Positions 1 to 5,625 of a stretch of 10,454 nt of DNA are shown here, piece after piece. The position numbers and the translations under genes were made by a program. The DNA lies in assembly GCA_035642095.1 (NCBI GenBank), contig DASQTB010000008.1, positions 1-10,454 of the forward strand, given 5' to 3'. The stretch comes from DASQTB01 sp035642095 (GTDB lineage: Bacteria; Actinomycetota; UBA4738; CALAEC01). Position 1 is the stretch's first letter, and every line of letters begins with the position of its first letter. Under the pieces are notes generated by a model. It searched no databases. It saw nothing but the letters and a program-made list of their open reading frames with translations, and was not told the DNA's origin.

Positions 1-9
1 CCCCGCCGG

Positions 10-663
10 TCACAGCCGCTCCCGGTCCCGCCGGAGCACGGCGATACGCCCCGTGGCCCGGTCCAGGCCGATGCTCTGATGCTCGAGGAAGCTCGGACAA
101 CACCCCGGATCCCGTTTCCGGTACACGGGAACCTCGAACGATACCCGGTCCGCCGAGACGGAGACCCGTCCTCCCCGCGCCGTCGCCTCGTAGAACGCGG
201 TTTCCAGCGATCCATCCTCGCCCATCGACAGGATCCACAGCTCGAGGGGCCCCTCGGTCGCTCCGGCGGAGGCGATCGCCGTCACCACCTCCGCACGGTC
301 GTCGGCTGCGAAATCGACCAGCTCGAGGACGGGAACCGACTGGGCCACGAATCCGGCCTTCGGGACGAGCATCCGCCGGGGCGTATCGGGAGAACCGGGC
401 GGTGCGCCGTGACGGGCGTCGAACACCCGGACCCACGCTCCCTGTCGATGACTGAACAGCTCGAGGTGGGGCAGACCGACGCCCTCCGACGGGGTCACGG
501 ACGCGGCCACGACCTCAACCACCTCGTCGCCGTCCAGGTCGCCGGTCCGAACGGCGGTGAGCCGGGCATCGGGCCGGATCAACTCCTCCACCGGTGGGGG
601 CCGAGGTGGGGTCGTCGCGCAGGCCAGGCCCGCCAGGGCGATCGCCAGGAGTCCTCGCCGCAC
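10..663 (-). CDS. Exported FG-GAP/VCBS-like hypothetical protein (possible lipoprotein)
   Basis: A 217-residue protein of unknown function. I chose the GTG at 663 because an AGGA sits 5 nt upstream and because it immediately opens a short export signal: two arginines, a hydrophobic stretch (residues 5-14) and Cys15. The open frame continues upstream, but that part overlaps the glycosyltransferase and has poor composition. The lipobox is imperfect (Gly at -3 where Leu is usual), so this may be a lipoprotein or an ordinarily secreted protein. A proline-rich linker (19-24) follows. Residues 42-51 read DLDGDEVVEV, an Asp-rich loop like the calcium-binding loops of FG-GAP/VCBS repeats. A degenerate second copy (VDFAADDRAEVV) lies further on. 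This suggests a small beta-propeller-like or calcium-binding fragment, too short for a full propeller. It lies 7 bp after the glycosyltransferase stop and is probably cotranscribed with it. The role is unknown. Confidence 0.7.
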   Translation of the reverse strand: MRRGLLAIALAGLACATTPPRPPPVEELIRPDARLTAVRTGDLDGDEVVEVVAASVTPSEGVGLPHLELFSHRQGAWVRVFDARHGAPPGSPDTPRRMLVPKAGFVAQSVPVLELVDFAADDRAEVVTAIASAGATEGPLELWILSMGEDGSLETAFYEATARGGRVSVSADRVSFEVPVYRKRDPGCCPSFLEHQSIGLDRATGRIAVLRRDRERL

Positions 664-670
664 CCGGGTC

Positions 671-1858
671 CTAGGGTCGACGGACCGGCGAGGGCAGGGA
701 CGGCCGCTCTCGATCCCGAAGGGCCAGGCGATACACCTCGGCGGTCCGGGACGCGGCACCGGCCCACGAGTCCCGACCGGCCACGGCGGCCCGCCCGGCA
801 CGACCGAGCCGCCGGGCGAGCTCCCGATCCGACAGGACCCTCCCCAGCGCGCGGGCCAGGGCGACGTGGTCGCCGGGTGGGACCAGGATGCCGCTCTCCT
901 CCCCTTCGATCAGCTCGGGGAGCCCTCCGGTATCGGATGCCACGACAGGGAGGCCGGAGGCCATGGCCTCCAGGGCCACCAGGCCGAACGGCTCGTACAG
1001 CGATGGAATGACCACCACCGCCGTCGCCGCGTACAGCTCCCGCAGGCGGTCGGCATCGACCCATCCGTCGAATCGGACCCGCCCTGTCAGGCCGAGCCGC
1101 CCGGCCAGCCGCTCGAGCTCCATGTCGTACGTCCCCCGGCCGACGACCCGCAGACGGACCCACGGCAGGCGGCGAGCCACGAGCTGGACCGCTCGAAGCA
1201 GGATCTGAACCCCCTTCTCGTACTCGAGCCGCCCGGCGTACAGAAGGGTGGGACTGGTGGCCGGGCCGTTCGACACGGCCGGGCGGAACCCCGCCAGATC
1301 GACCTGGTTGGGGATCGCTTCCACCGAGGACGCGGGGAGCCCGAAGACGTGCTGGACCTCGGCCCGCATGAACGCGGAACAGGTGATGATCCGGTCGGCT
1401 TCGGCCACCAACCATCGCTCCACGTCGTGCACGAAGCGCTGCACCGGTCCGGCCAGCCTCCCCCGGTGACGGCCGTGCTCGGTGGCGTGCATCGTGGCCA
1501 CGACCGGCGCGCCGACCAGGTCCCGAAGACCCAGGGCGGCCGGAGCGACCAGCCAATCGTGGGCGTGGATGACGTCCGGCTCCACCTTGTCCGCGGCCGC
1601 CCGACGGAGAAGTCCGAGGTTGAGGGCCATCGACCAGGGAACCAGATCCGGGAAGGCGATCCCCGGCGGAGTCGACCGACCCCGCACCACCCGGACGTCG
1701 CCGTCCTCCTGCACCCCGTCCGGCCCGCGGGCGTACACCGTCACCCGGTGGCCCTGGGCAGCGAGAGCCTGCGAGAGGGCGTGGACGTGTCGGCCCAGCC
1801 CACCCACCAGAAGGGGCGGGTATTCCCACGACAACATCGCCACGGAGAGGGACCGCAT
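671..1858 (-). CDS. Glycosyltransferase family 4 (GT-B fold), glycogen/maltodextrin synthase-like
   Basis: A 395-residue GT-B glycosyltransferase expected to act in the cytoplasm, transferring a sugar from a nucleotide-sugar donor to a glycan or lipid acceptor. The N-terminal domain opens with SWEYPPLLVGGLGRHV (residues 10-25), whose Gly-rich loop is typical of GlgA-like and related actinobacterial GT4 enzymes. HAHDW (98-102) follows in the acceptor domain. The C-terminal donor domain begins near LLYAGRLEYEKG (205-216) and has the family E-x7-E motif, EPFGLVALE (289-297), then TGGLPELI (310-317) contacting the nucleotide. Length and both domains are complete. The ATG at 1858 has no clear Shine-Dalgarno; an ATG seven codons in is an alternative. 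It is first of a two-gene minus-strand unit and is separated from DUF3618 upstream by two hairpins. An alpha-glucan product is plausible from the N-terminal motif, but substrate cannot be fixed from sequence. Confidence 0.9.
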   Translation of the reverse strand: MRSLSVAMLSWEYPPLLVGGLGRHVHALSQALAAQGHRVTVYARGPDGVQEDGDVRVVRGRSTPPGIAFPDLVPWSMALNLGLLRRAAADKVEPDVIHAHDWLVAPAALGLRDLVGAPVVATMHATEHGRHRGRLAGPVQRFVHDVERWLVAEADRIITCSAFMRAEVQHVFGLPASSVEAIPNQVDLAGFRPAVSNGPATSPTLLYAGRLEYEKGVQILLRAVQLVARRLPWVRLRVVGRGTYDMELERLAGRLGLTGRVRFDGWVDADRLRELYAATAVVVIPSLYEPFGLVALEAMASGLPVVASDTGGLPELIEGEESGILVPPGDHVALARALGRVLSDRELARRLGRAGRAAVAGRDSWAGAASRTAEVYRLALRDRERPSLPSPVRRP

Positions 1859-1900
1859 CGGTCGAACCGGAGAGAAGACGCCGGCTGCCGCATCGTAGCC

Positions 1901-1919
1901 GACCGGGGACCCCTCGGTC
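1901..1919 (-). terminator. Candidate GC-rich hairpin terminator
   Basis: An inverted repeat that can fold into an 8-bp stem (GACCG arms continued by one G-U and two G-C pairs) with a 3-nt loop. It lies between the DUF3618 stop and the glycosyltransferase start. There is no T-run, as is common for actinobacterial terminators. Together with the neighbouring hairpin at 1924-1947 it probably ends the BrkB-holin/DUF3618 transcript. Confidence 0.4.
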
Positions 1920-1923
1920 CTCT

Positions 1924-1947
1924 CTCGGGCGAAGCGCTACGCCCGAG
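1924..1947 (-). terminator. Candidate hairpin spanning the DUF3618 stop codon
   Basis: A perfect 8-bp inverted repeat, CTCGGGCG (1924-1931) and CGCCCGAG (1940-1947), with an 8-nt loop that contains the TAG stop of the DUF3618 gene. It is the upstream member of a tandem pair with the hairpin at 1901-1919. It could be part of a terminator or a 3' stabilising structure. No U-tract follows. Confidence 0.4.
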
Positions 1948-2347
1948 CGCCGACCAGAGTCCGGTTGACCCGGCGAAGCTGACGGAGCTCGATCAACCGC
2001 ACGACCAGCCACACGCCACCGGCCAGGACGGCCCATCGCTTCCACCGGCCGTCTTCCAACGCCTCGGCCAGCCGCTCGGCCACGGGGGCGGGTACCACCT
2101 GGACCACGGGCTGGGGGACCCGGGCATCCACGTTGGCGACCCGCTGCTCCCTCCTCCTCCGCCGGGTCCGTTTCAGGACGGCGGCCGTGACGATGGCCGC
2201 GGCGCCGCCTCCCGCCACAACACCGGCCATGCGCTTCATCCAGATGCCGGGCTGAGGCATCCGTCGCTCCAGCTCACGCATGTTCGAGTCCATCCGGGAA
2301 CGGATGTCCTCGATCTCCCTCACCGTCGCAGCTGAGCTCTGGCCCAT
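1937..2347 (-). CDS. DUF3618-like membrane protein
   Basis: A 136-residue protein. Its N-terminal segment (residues 9-30, REIEDIRSRMDSNMRELERR) is a charged helix resembling the start of DUF3618 proteins, which are small actinobacterial membrane-associated proteins of unknown function. A first membrane segment covers about residues 41-58, followed by a very basic stretch (KRTRRRRREQR, 59-69), a Val/Pro-rich linker and a second hydrophobic segment at about 106-119. The ATG at 2347 is set by AAGGAGG 7 nt upstream (2355-2361). That ribosome site lies inside the end of the upstream holin domain and the two frames overlap by 28 bp, so translational coupling is likely. DUF3618, holin-superfamily-VI and BrkB genes are commonly neighbours in actinobacteria, which supports a shared envelope role. 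Exact function is unknown. Confidence 0.75.
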   Translation of the reverse strand: MGQSSAATVREIEDIRSRMDSNMRELERRMPQPGIWMKRMAGVVAGGGAAAIVTAAVLKRTRRRRREQRVANVDARVPQPVVQVVPAPVAERLAEALEDGRWKRWAVLAGGVWLVVRLIELRQLRRVNRTLVGARA

Positions 2348-3576
2348 TCCACGTCCTCCTTCAGATTGGCCTTGGCCTTCTCGGGGGCGATGGGGGGCGA
2401 CTTCATCCGGGCTCTCCCGACCAGCGCCGCCACCACCGCCGCCAACAGGAACACCCCCGCCACGATCAGCAGCGCCGCCCATGACGGCAGCACCAGGGCC
2501 AGGGCGGCGGCGGCGGCCGCGGCCAGGAACCCCAGCAGGAACAGGCCCATCACCGCCGCGGCCCCGAACGCGGCCGCTCCCTTCAACCGGGCCGTGACCC
2601 CCTCGGTGACCTCTTGTCGGGCCAGCTCCAGCTCCTTGCGAACCAGCGCCCGCGCATCGACGGCGACCCTGCCGACCAGCTGCATGGTCGACAGCCCCCG
2701 GGGGGCACCGATCGCTCGGCCTTCCGTCCCGCCGTTTCCTGCAGTCCCCATGGGACCACCTCCTCTGTCCTCGAATAACACCGCATTCAACTCCGCTCCG
2801 TAGACGAATACCCGTCCGGCGAGGAAGAGAAGCACCAGCACGCCGACCGTTGCGGCGAAGGGACCGTAGACCGTCTCCGATCGCTCCACCGTCGTCGTCG
2901 CGTACCACGCCCCGACCACCTTGAGAAGGCTCCATGCAATTGCGGCGAAGGTGGCCCCCGGGATCAGCGCGCGCCAGGGAGGGCGCCGGCGGACCAGGAC
3001 CCGGTACGTCACCAGGAAGGCGACCACGTCCAGGCCGAAGGCGACCACCACGCCGGCCATCCGAAGAACGACGCCGACCGGACCGCCCCCTTCCCACCCC
3101 GTGGCCACGGTGGAGAGCCCCGTGGCGACCAGCGTCAGCGATCCGACGCCGATCGTCACCGCCAGGAGCCACAGCTTCGCCCTGAACCCGCCCTCCGCCA
3201 CGCCCTGCCGGAAGATCCTGAGCAGGGCGTGGCGAGCGGCGCCGACCGCGCCGGTCCCCGTCCAGACCAGTCCGGCCAGGCCGATCATCCCCGTGGCCGC
3301 CCGAGCGTCTTCGAACGCCCGGAGGTTGGCCCCCACCAGGCTCTCCAGGCCGGGGACGGAGGAGGCGACCTCGGCGATGACCTCGTCGGCGGCCTGGGGA
3401 TCGGCGGCCAGGACGAACCCGACCACCGAGACGGACAGAAGGAGCAGCGGGAACAGCGACAGGAAGCCGAAATAGGCGATGGCCCCGGCGAGGTACGGAC
3501 CGCCATCAGTCGCGTAGCGATCGCCCACGGACCGGGCGATCCGGATCACCCTGCTGTTCGCCACGCGCTGGAGCAC
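2320..3576 (-). CDS. BrkB/YihY family membrane protein fused to a holin superfamily VI-like domain
   Basis: One open frame of 418 codons joins two families usually encoded separately. Residues 1 to about 270 are BrkB/YihY (once misnamed RNase BN): about six hydrophobic segments, GAIAYFGFLSLFPLLLL (31-47), TGTGAVGAARHAL, VYGPFAATVGVL (236-247) and the C-terminal YGAELNAVL (259-267). Residues 276-418 resemble actinobacterial holin-3 (superfamily VI): an amphipathic RKELELARQEV helix (313-323), two long Ala/Leu/Val membrane segments (about 332-362 and 366-388) and a charged tail. No stop separates the halves. At the junction Met276 (ATG at 2751) is preceded by a strong ribosome site, so a separate 143-residue holin-like protein may also be made. 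The GTG at 3576 is chosen because a candidate promoter ends only 10 nt upstream, implying a near-leaderless start; GTGs at 3564 and 3549 are alternatives. Probable inner-membrane envelope role; transported substrate, if any, unknown. Confidence 0.8.
   Translation of the reverse strand: MLQRVANSRVIRIARSVGDRYATDGGPYLAGAIAYFGFLSLFPLLLLSVSVVGFVLAADPQAADEVIAEVASSVPGLESLVGANLRAFEDARAATGMIGLAGLVWTGTGAVGAARHALLRIFRQGVAEGGFRAKLWLLAVTIGVGSLTLVATGLSTVATGWEGGGPVGVVLRMAGVVVAFGLDVVAFLVTYRVLVRRRPPWRALIPGATFAAIAWSLLKVVGAWYATTTVERSETVYGPFAATVGVLVLLFLAGRVFVYGAELNAVLFEDRGGGPMGTAGNGGTEGRAIGAPRGLSTMQLVGRVAVDARALVRKELELARQEVTEGVTARLKGAAAFGAAAVMGLFLLGFLAAAAAAALALVLPSWAALLIVAGVFLLAAVVAALVGRARMKSPPIAPEKAKANLKEDVEWARAQLRR
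2751..2763 (-). promoter_or_regulatory. Internal Shine-Dalgarno and ATG at the BrkB/holin junction
   Basis: On the minus strand GGAGGT (2758-2763) lies 6 nt before an in-frame ATG (2749-2751), inside the continuous BrkB-holin frame and exactly between the two domains. It looks like the preserved start of a once separate holin gene. It would allow independent production of the 143-residue C-terminal protein. Confidence 0.6.
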
Positions 3577-3586
3577 CGAAACACAG

Positions 3587-3612
3587 TTACCCGTTGGTCG
3601 GTTTGCTCTAAC
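3587..3612 (-). promoter_or_regulatory. Candidate SigB/SigF-type promoter for the BrkB-holin unit
   Basis: On the minus strand GTTA (3612-3609) and GGGTAA (3592-3587) are separated by 16 nt. This is close to the stress-sigma consensus GTTT-N14-17-GGGTAT known for Bacillus SigB and mycobacterial SigF. The -10 element ends 10 nt before the GTG at 3576, so transcription would begin about 2-4 nt before the start codon. The same patch contains a 6-bp inverted repeat, CAGTTA (3584-3589) and TAACTG (3609-3614), which could instead be an operator. Confidence 0.4.
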
Positions 3613-3709
3613 TGGCCCGGACGGGAGGCAGAAGGTGGCCCGTTCGGCTTCAAGCTCCTCCCCCAACCGGCCGATACCCAGAAGGACACCAGACGGAAGG
3701 GAACTCCCC

Positions 3710-3895
3710 ATGAGACTGCGGCTGCGTTTCCTCGGCGGGACCGTGCTGGCCGGTGTGACGGCCTCCGAGTCCCGCGCCGAGCCGACGGCCCAGCCGCCCG
3801 CTGTGACCAGCATGGTTCGCCCGTCCGTGGCGGACCGGTCGATCCCGAAAGAGATCCCGGAGACGACGGAAGAGGAGAGCCGACCGGAGCCCTGA
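3710..3895 (+). CDS. Possible small exported peptide, 61 residues
   Basis: A short frame that I cannot assign to a family. The ATG at 3710 follows an AAGGGA (3697-3702) by 7 nt. The N-terminus (MRLRLRFLGGTVLAGVTA) has arginines followed by a short hydrophobic stretch, and a possible signal-peptidase site falls after SRA (residues 21-23). The remainder is Pro/Glu/Ser/Thr-rich and ends acidic (ETTEEESRPEP), so it is probably disordered. The hydrophobic core is short for a convincing signal peptide. Support comes from context: it stands alone in an otherwise empty region, divergent from BrkB, and a 15-bp hairpin follows 55 bp after its stop, as expected for a small independent transcript. It may equally be a chance frame. 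Confidence 0.35.
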   Translation: MRLRLRFLGGTVLAGVTASESRAEPTAQPPAVTSMVRPSVADRSIPKEIPETTEEESRPEP

Positions 3896-3950
3896 CCGGC
3901 CGGGCCGGCCGGAGGTGAGGAAGAGAGGCCGGGGAAAGGCAACTGGGATG

Positions 3951-3993
3951 CGCAGGCCCCCGAGGGGGAGGGAGCAGTCCTCGGGGGCCTGCG
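3951..3993 (+). terminator. Strong terminator-like hairpin with a perfect 15-bp stem
   Basis: Arms CGCAGGCCCCCGAGG (3951-3965) and CCTCGGGGGCCTGCG (3979-3993) pair perfectly around a 13-nt loop. Only a short TTT (3995-3997) follows, so this is a GC-rich terminator without a true U-tract. It would end a plus-strand transcript covering the small frame at 3710-3895 and insulate the CBS operon. Folding is equally good on the minus strand, so direction is inferred from context. Confidence 0.6.
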
Positions 3994-4111
3994 ACTTTCC
4001 GGCGGGCGCCGCGAGCCCCTACGACTTGCCCGGCCACCGGGGCCTTCGGCGGAACGCCGGCTGGCATATTCCCGTCCCGGCGAGCCTTCAAACGGGAAAC
4101 CCGATCCCTCC

Positions 4112-4135
4112 GTTTCGACCCTCCCGGCCGGGGAT
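4112..4135 (+). promoter_or_regulatory. Candidate SigB/SigF-type promoter for the CBS-lipid kinase unit
   Basis: GTTT (4112-4115), 14 nt, then GGGGAT (4130-4135), five of six positions of the GGGTAT -10 element used by Bacillus SigB and mycobacterial SigF. The predicted start of transcription is near 4142, giving a leader of about 33 nt that contains the AAAGGAGG ribosome site of the CBS gene. Confidence 0.45.
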
Positions 4136-4174
4136 AAGTATCGATGGCGGCCTGCGATCGAAAGGAGGACCTCC

Positions 4175-4663
4175 ATGTCCCTGTTGGTCCGGCACGCGAT
4201 GACAGAGGCTCCCAAGACGGCATCGCCCTCCATGAACGCGGCGGACGCGGGGGCGCTGATGAAGCAGTTCGACGTCGGCGTGATCCCCGTGGCGGAAGGC
4301 GAGCAGCTTCTCGGGCTGGTCACCGATCGGGACCTGGTCGTGCGGGTCCTGGCGGAGCGGAAGGATCCCACGGACGTCCGGCTGTCCGACGTCCTCACCA
4401 AGTCACCGATCACGGTTTCGCCCGACACCAAGCTGTCGGAGGCCCGTGACCTCATGGCCGAGCACAAGATCCGCCGGCTTCCGGTGACCAAAGCGGACCG
4501 TCTGGTGGGCATCCTCTCCCTGGGCGACGTGGCCCTGGCCGACGCGTCCGAGCGGGCGGTGGGCTCCGCGCTGGAGGACATCTCGGAGTCGACCTCGACG
4601 ACCGAGGTGAGCGACCAGCCTCCTCGGGGAACGCCGGATCGGGTCACGGAGGCCCGCGGCTGA
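4175..4663 (+). CDS. Tandem CBS-domain protein
   Basis: A 162-residue stand-alone CBS-pair (Bateman) protein, expected to sense adenine nucleotides or related ligands in the cytoplasm. CBS1 covers about residues 5-60 (VRHAMTEAPKTASPSMNAADAGALM through VIPVAEGEQLLGLVTDRDLV) and CBS2 about 70-123 (LSDVLTKSPITVSP through IRRLPVTKADRLVGILSLGDVA). Each has the family pattern of a [VL]P[VA] strand followed by L-[VL]-G-[IL]-[VL]-[TS]-x-x-D. The tail (124-162) is Ser/Thr/Glu-rich and probably flexible. The ATG at 4175 follows AAAGGAGG (4161-4168) by 6 nt. Its stop overlaps the proposed CTG start of the lipid kinase, so the two are probably translationally coupled. Stand-alone CBS pairs of this type are often stress or hypoxia induced in actinobacteria, which fits the SigB/SigF-like promoter upstream. 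The actual ligand and partner are unknown. Confidence 0.92.
   Translation: MSLLVRHAMTEAPKTASPSMNAADAGALMKQFDVGVIPVAEGEQLLGLVTDRDLVVRVLAERKDPTDVRLSDVLTKSPITVSPDTKLSEARDLMAEHKIRRLPVTKADRLVGILSLGDVALADASERAVGSALEDISESTSTTEVSDQPPRGTPDRVTEARG
4648..4662 (+). promoter_or_regulatory. Ribosome site selecting a CTG start for the lipid kinase
   Basis: GGAGG (4648-4652) lies 7 nt before CTG (4660-4662). The CTG overlaps the CBS TGA stop in a CTGA arrangement, the counterpart of the common ATGA and GTGA overlaps of coupled genes. Confidence 0.55.
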
Positions 4664-5589
4664 CGACCACATCCTCCGGCGAGCGCGCCGAGGCGCCCTC
4701 CCGCTCGCCGGAGGGATTCCTCCTCGTGGTGAACCCGGGTTCCGGCTCGGGGGAAGAGGCCCGCGACCTGGAGCGGACCCTGACCGACCGGCTCACCGAC
4801 GTCCGGGCGGTCGAGCTCTCGGACCCAGATCTCACAGCCGAGGTCGACCGGGCGGTCGGCGAGGGTCGGGCGGTCGTCGCTGCCGGAGGGGATGGGACCG
4901 CCAATGCCGTCGCCCAGCACGTCGTCGGCCGGGGGATCATGGCGGTCCTGCCTCTGGGAACGCTCAATCATTTCGGTCGCGATCTCGGACTGCGGGACAT
5001 CGACCACGCCATCGACGTCTTGAAGACCGGACCGGTCCGTCGCGTGGACGTGGGCCGAGTGGGGGACCGCTTCTTCCTCAACAACGCGGGGATCGGTCTG
5101 TACCCGGAGATGGTCTACCGGCGCGACCAAGCCCCGGATCGAACGGTGAAGTGGCTGGCCGCCGCTGGGGCGTCGATCCGGGTGATGCGCGACAGCGCTC
5201 CGGTCACCGGGACGATCGAGGCCGACGGCGACCAGCGGGCCCTCCTCGCCTGGATGGTGTTCGTCGGCAACAACCGCTTCGGGACGACGCCTGGGCGGAT
5301 CGGCCAGCGGGACCGACTGGACGAGGGCGTGCTCGACGTCGGCCTGTTCCTGGCCGGTCCCCGGGGGTCGAGGCGATCCTCGGTGGCGTGGAGGGTGTTC
5401 CGGTCTCGTCCCTGGCAGACCAGCCGCAGGGTGGTCCGGAGGACGGCCCGCCGGGTCAGCGTTCGGCTAGAGGGGGAGCCTCGACAACTCTCGTTCGACG
5501 GCGAGACGAGCGAGCCGGTCCGAGCGATGGACGCTGAGATCGTCCCGGGCGAGCTGCGCGTGGTGGTCCCACCGGACGACCGCGGGTGA
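4660..5589 (+). CDS. Diacylglycerol kinase family lipid kinase (YegS/DagK-like)
   Basis: A 309-residue ATP-dependent lipid kinase of the DAGK catalytic family, likely phosphorylating diacylglycerol or a related lipid at the inner face of the membrane and feeding phospholipid or glycolipid recycling. Visible motifs: VNPGSGSG (24-31, the first strand and phosphate loop), GGDGT (76-80, nucleotide binding), PLGTLNHFGRDLG (98-110), NNAGIGLYPEMV (141-152), LDEGVLDVGLF (220-230) and catalytic-region DGE (280-282). The length is near the family norm. The first ordinary start codon is GTG at 4726, which would delete most of the first beta strand (GFLLVVNP). The CTG at 4660 restores it, gives a natural N-terminus (MTTTSSGE) and has GGAGG 7 nt upstream, so I prefer it. 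GTG 4726 does have a GGAGGG at 10 nt and remains possible. It follows the CBS gene in the same transcription unit. Confidence 0.9.
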   Translation: MTTTSSGERAEAPSRSPEGFLLVVNPGSGSGEEARDLERTLTDRLTDVRAVELSDPDLTAEVDRAVGEGRAVVAAGGDGTANAVAQHVVGRGIMAVLPLGTLNHFGRDLGLRDIDHAIDVLKTGPVRRVDVGRVGDRFFLNNAGIGLYPEMVYRRDQAPDRTVKWLAAAGASIRVMRDSAPVTGTIEADGDQRALLAWMVFVGNNRFGTTPGRIGQRDRLDEGVLDVGLFLAGPRGSRRSSVAWRVFRSRPWQTSRRVVRRTARRVSVRLEGEPRQLSFDGETSEPVRAMDAEIVPGELRVVVPPDDRG

Positions 5590-5625
5590 GAACTTCCAGC
5601 AACGTCGTTGTGAGAGGGTAACGCC

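Larger units (their letters stand above)
3577..4174. other. Divergent intergenic region between BrkB-holin and CBS genes
   Basis: About 600 bp with no long gene. It holds, in order: a candidate SigB/SigF-type promoter facing left, a locally less GC-rich patch (about 3575-3615), a possible 61-codon gene (3710-3895), a strong terminator-like hairpin (3951-3993), about 115 bp in which I see nothing, and a candidate SigB/SigF-type promoter facing right followed by the CBS ribosome site. Confidence 0.6.

Noticed and set aside
579..2045. A 488-codon minus-strand frame overlapping the glycosyltransferase.
   Set aside because: It is a shifted frame of the glycosyltransferase, with Arg/Gly/Pro-rich content and no motifs.
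557..2335. A 592-codon plus-strand frame opposite the glycosyltransferase and DUF3618 genes.
   Set aside because: Its His/Pro/Gly/Arg-rich translation has no recognisable domain and mirrors the coding strand of clear minus-strand genes.
3577..5130. The BrkB-holin frame stays open on the minus strand for a further 1.5 kb, which could suggest a 936-residue protein.
   Set aside because: That stretch is antisense to the well-supported CBS and lipid kinase genes, has Ser/Arg/Pro-rich composition with no domains, and the BrkB family begins near 3576. Long antisense frames are expected at this GC content.
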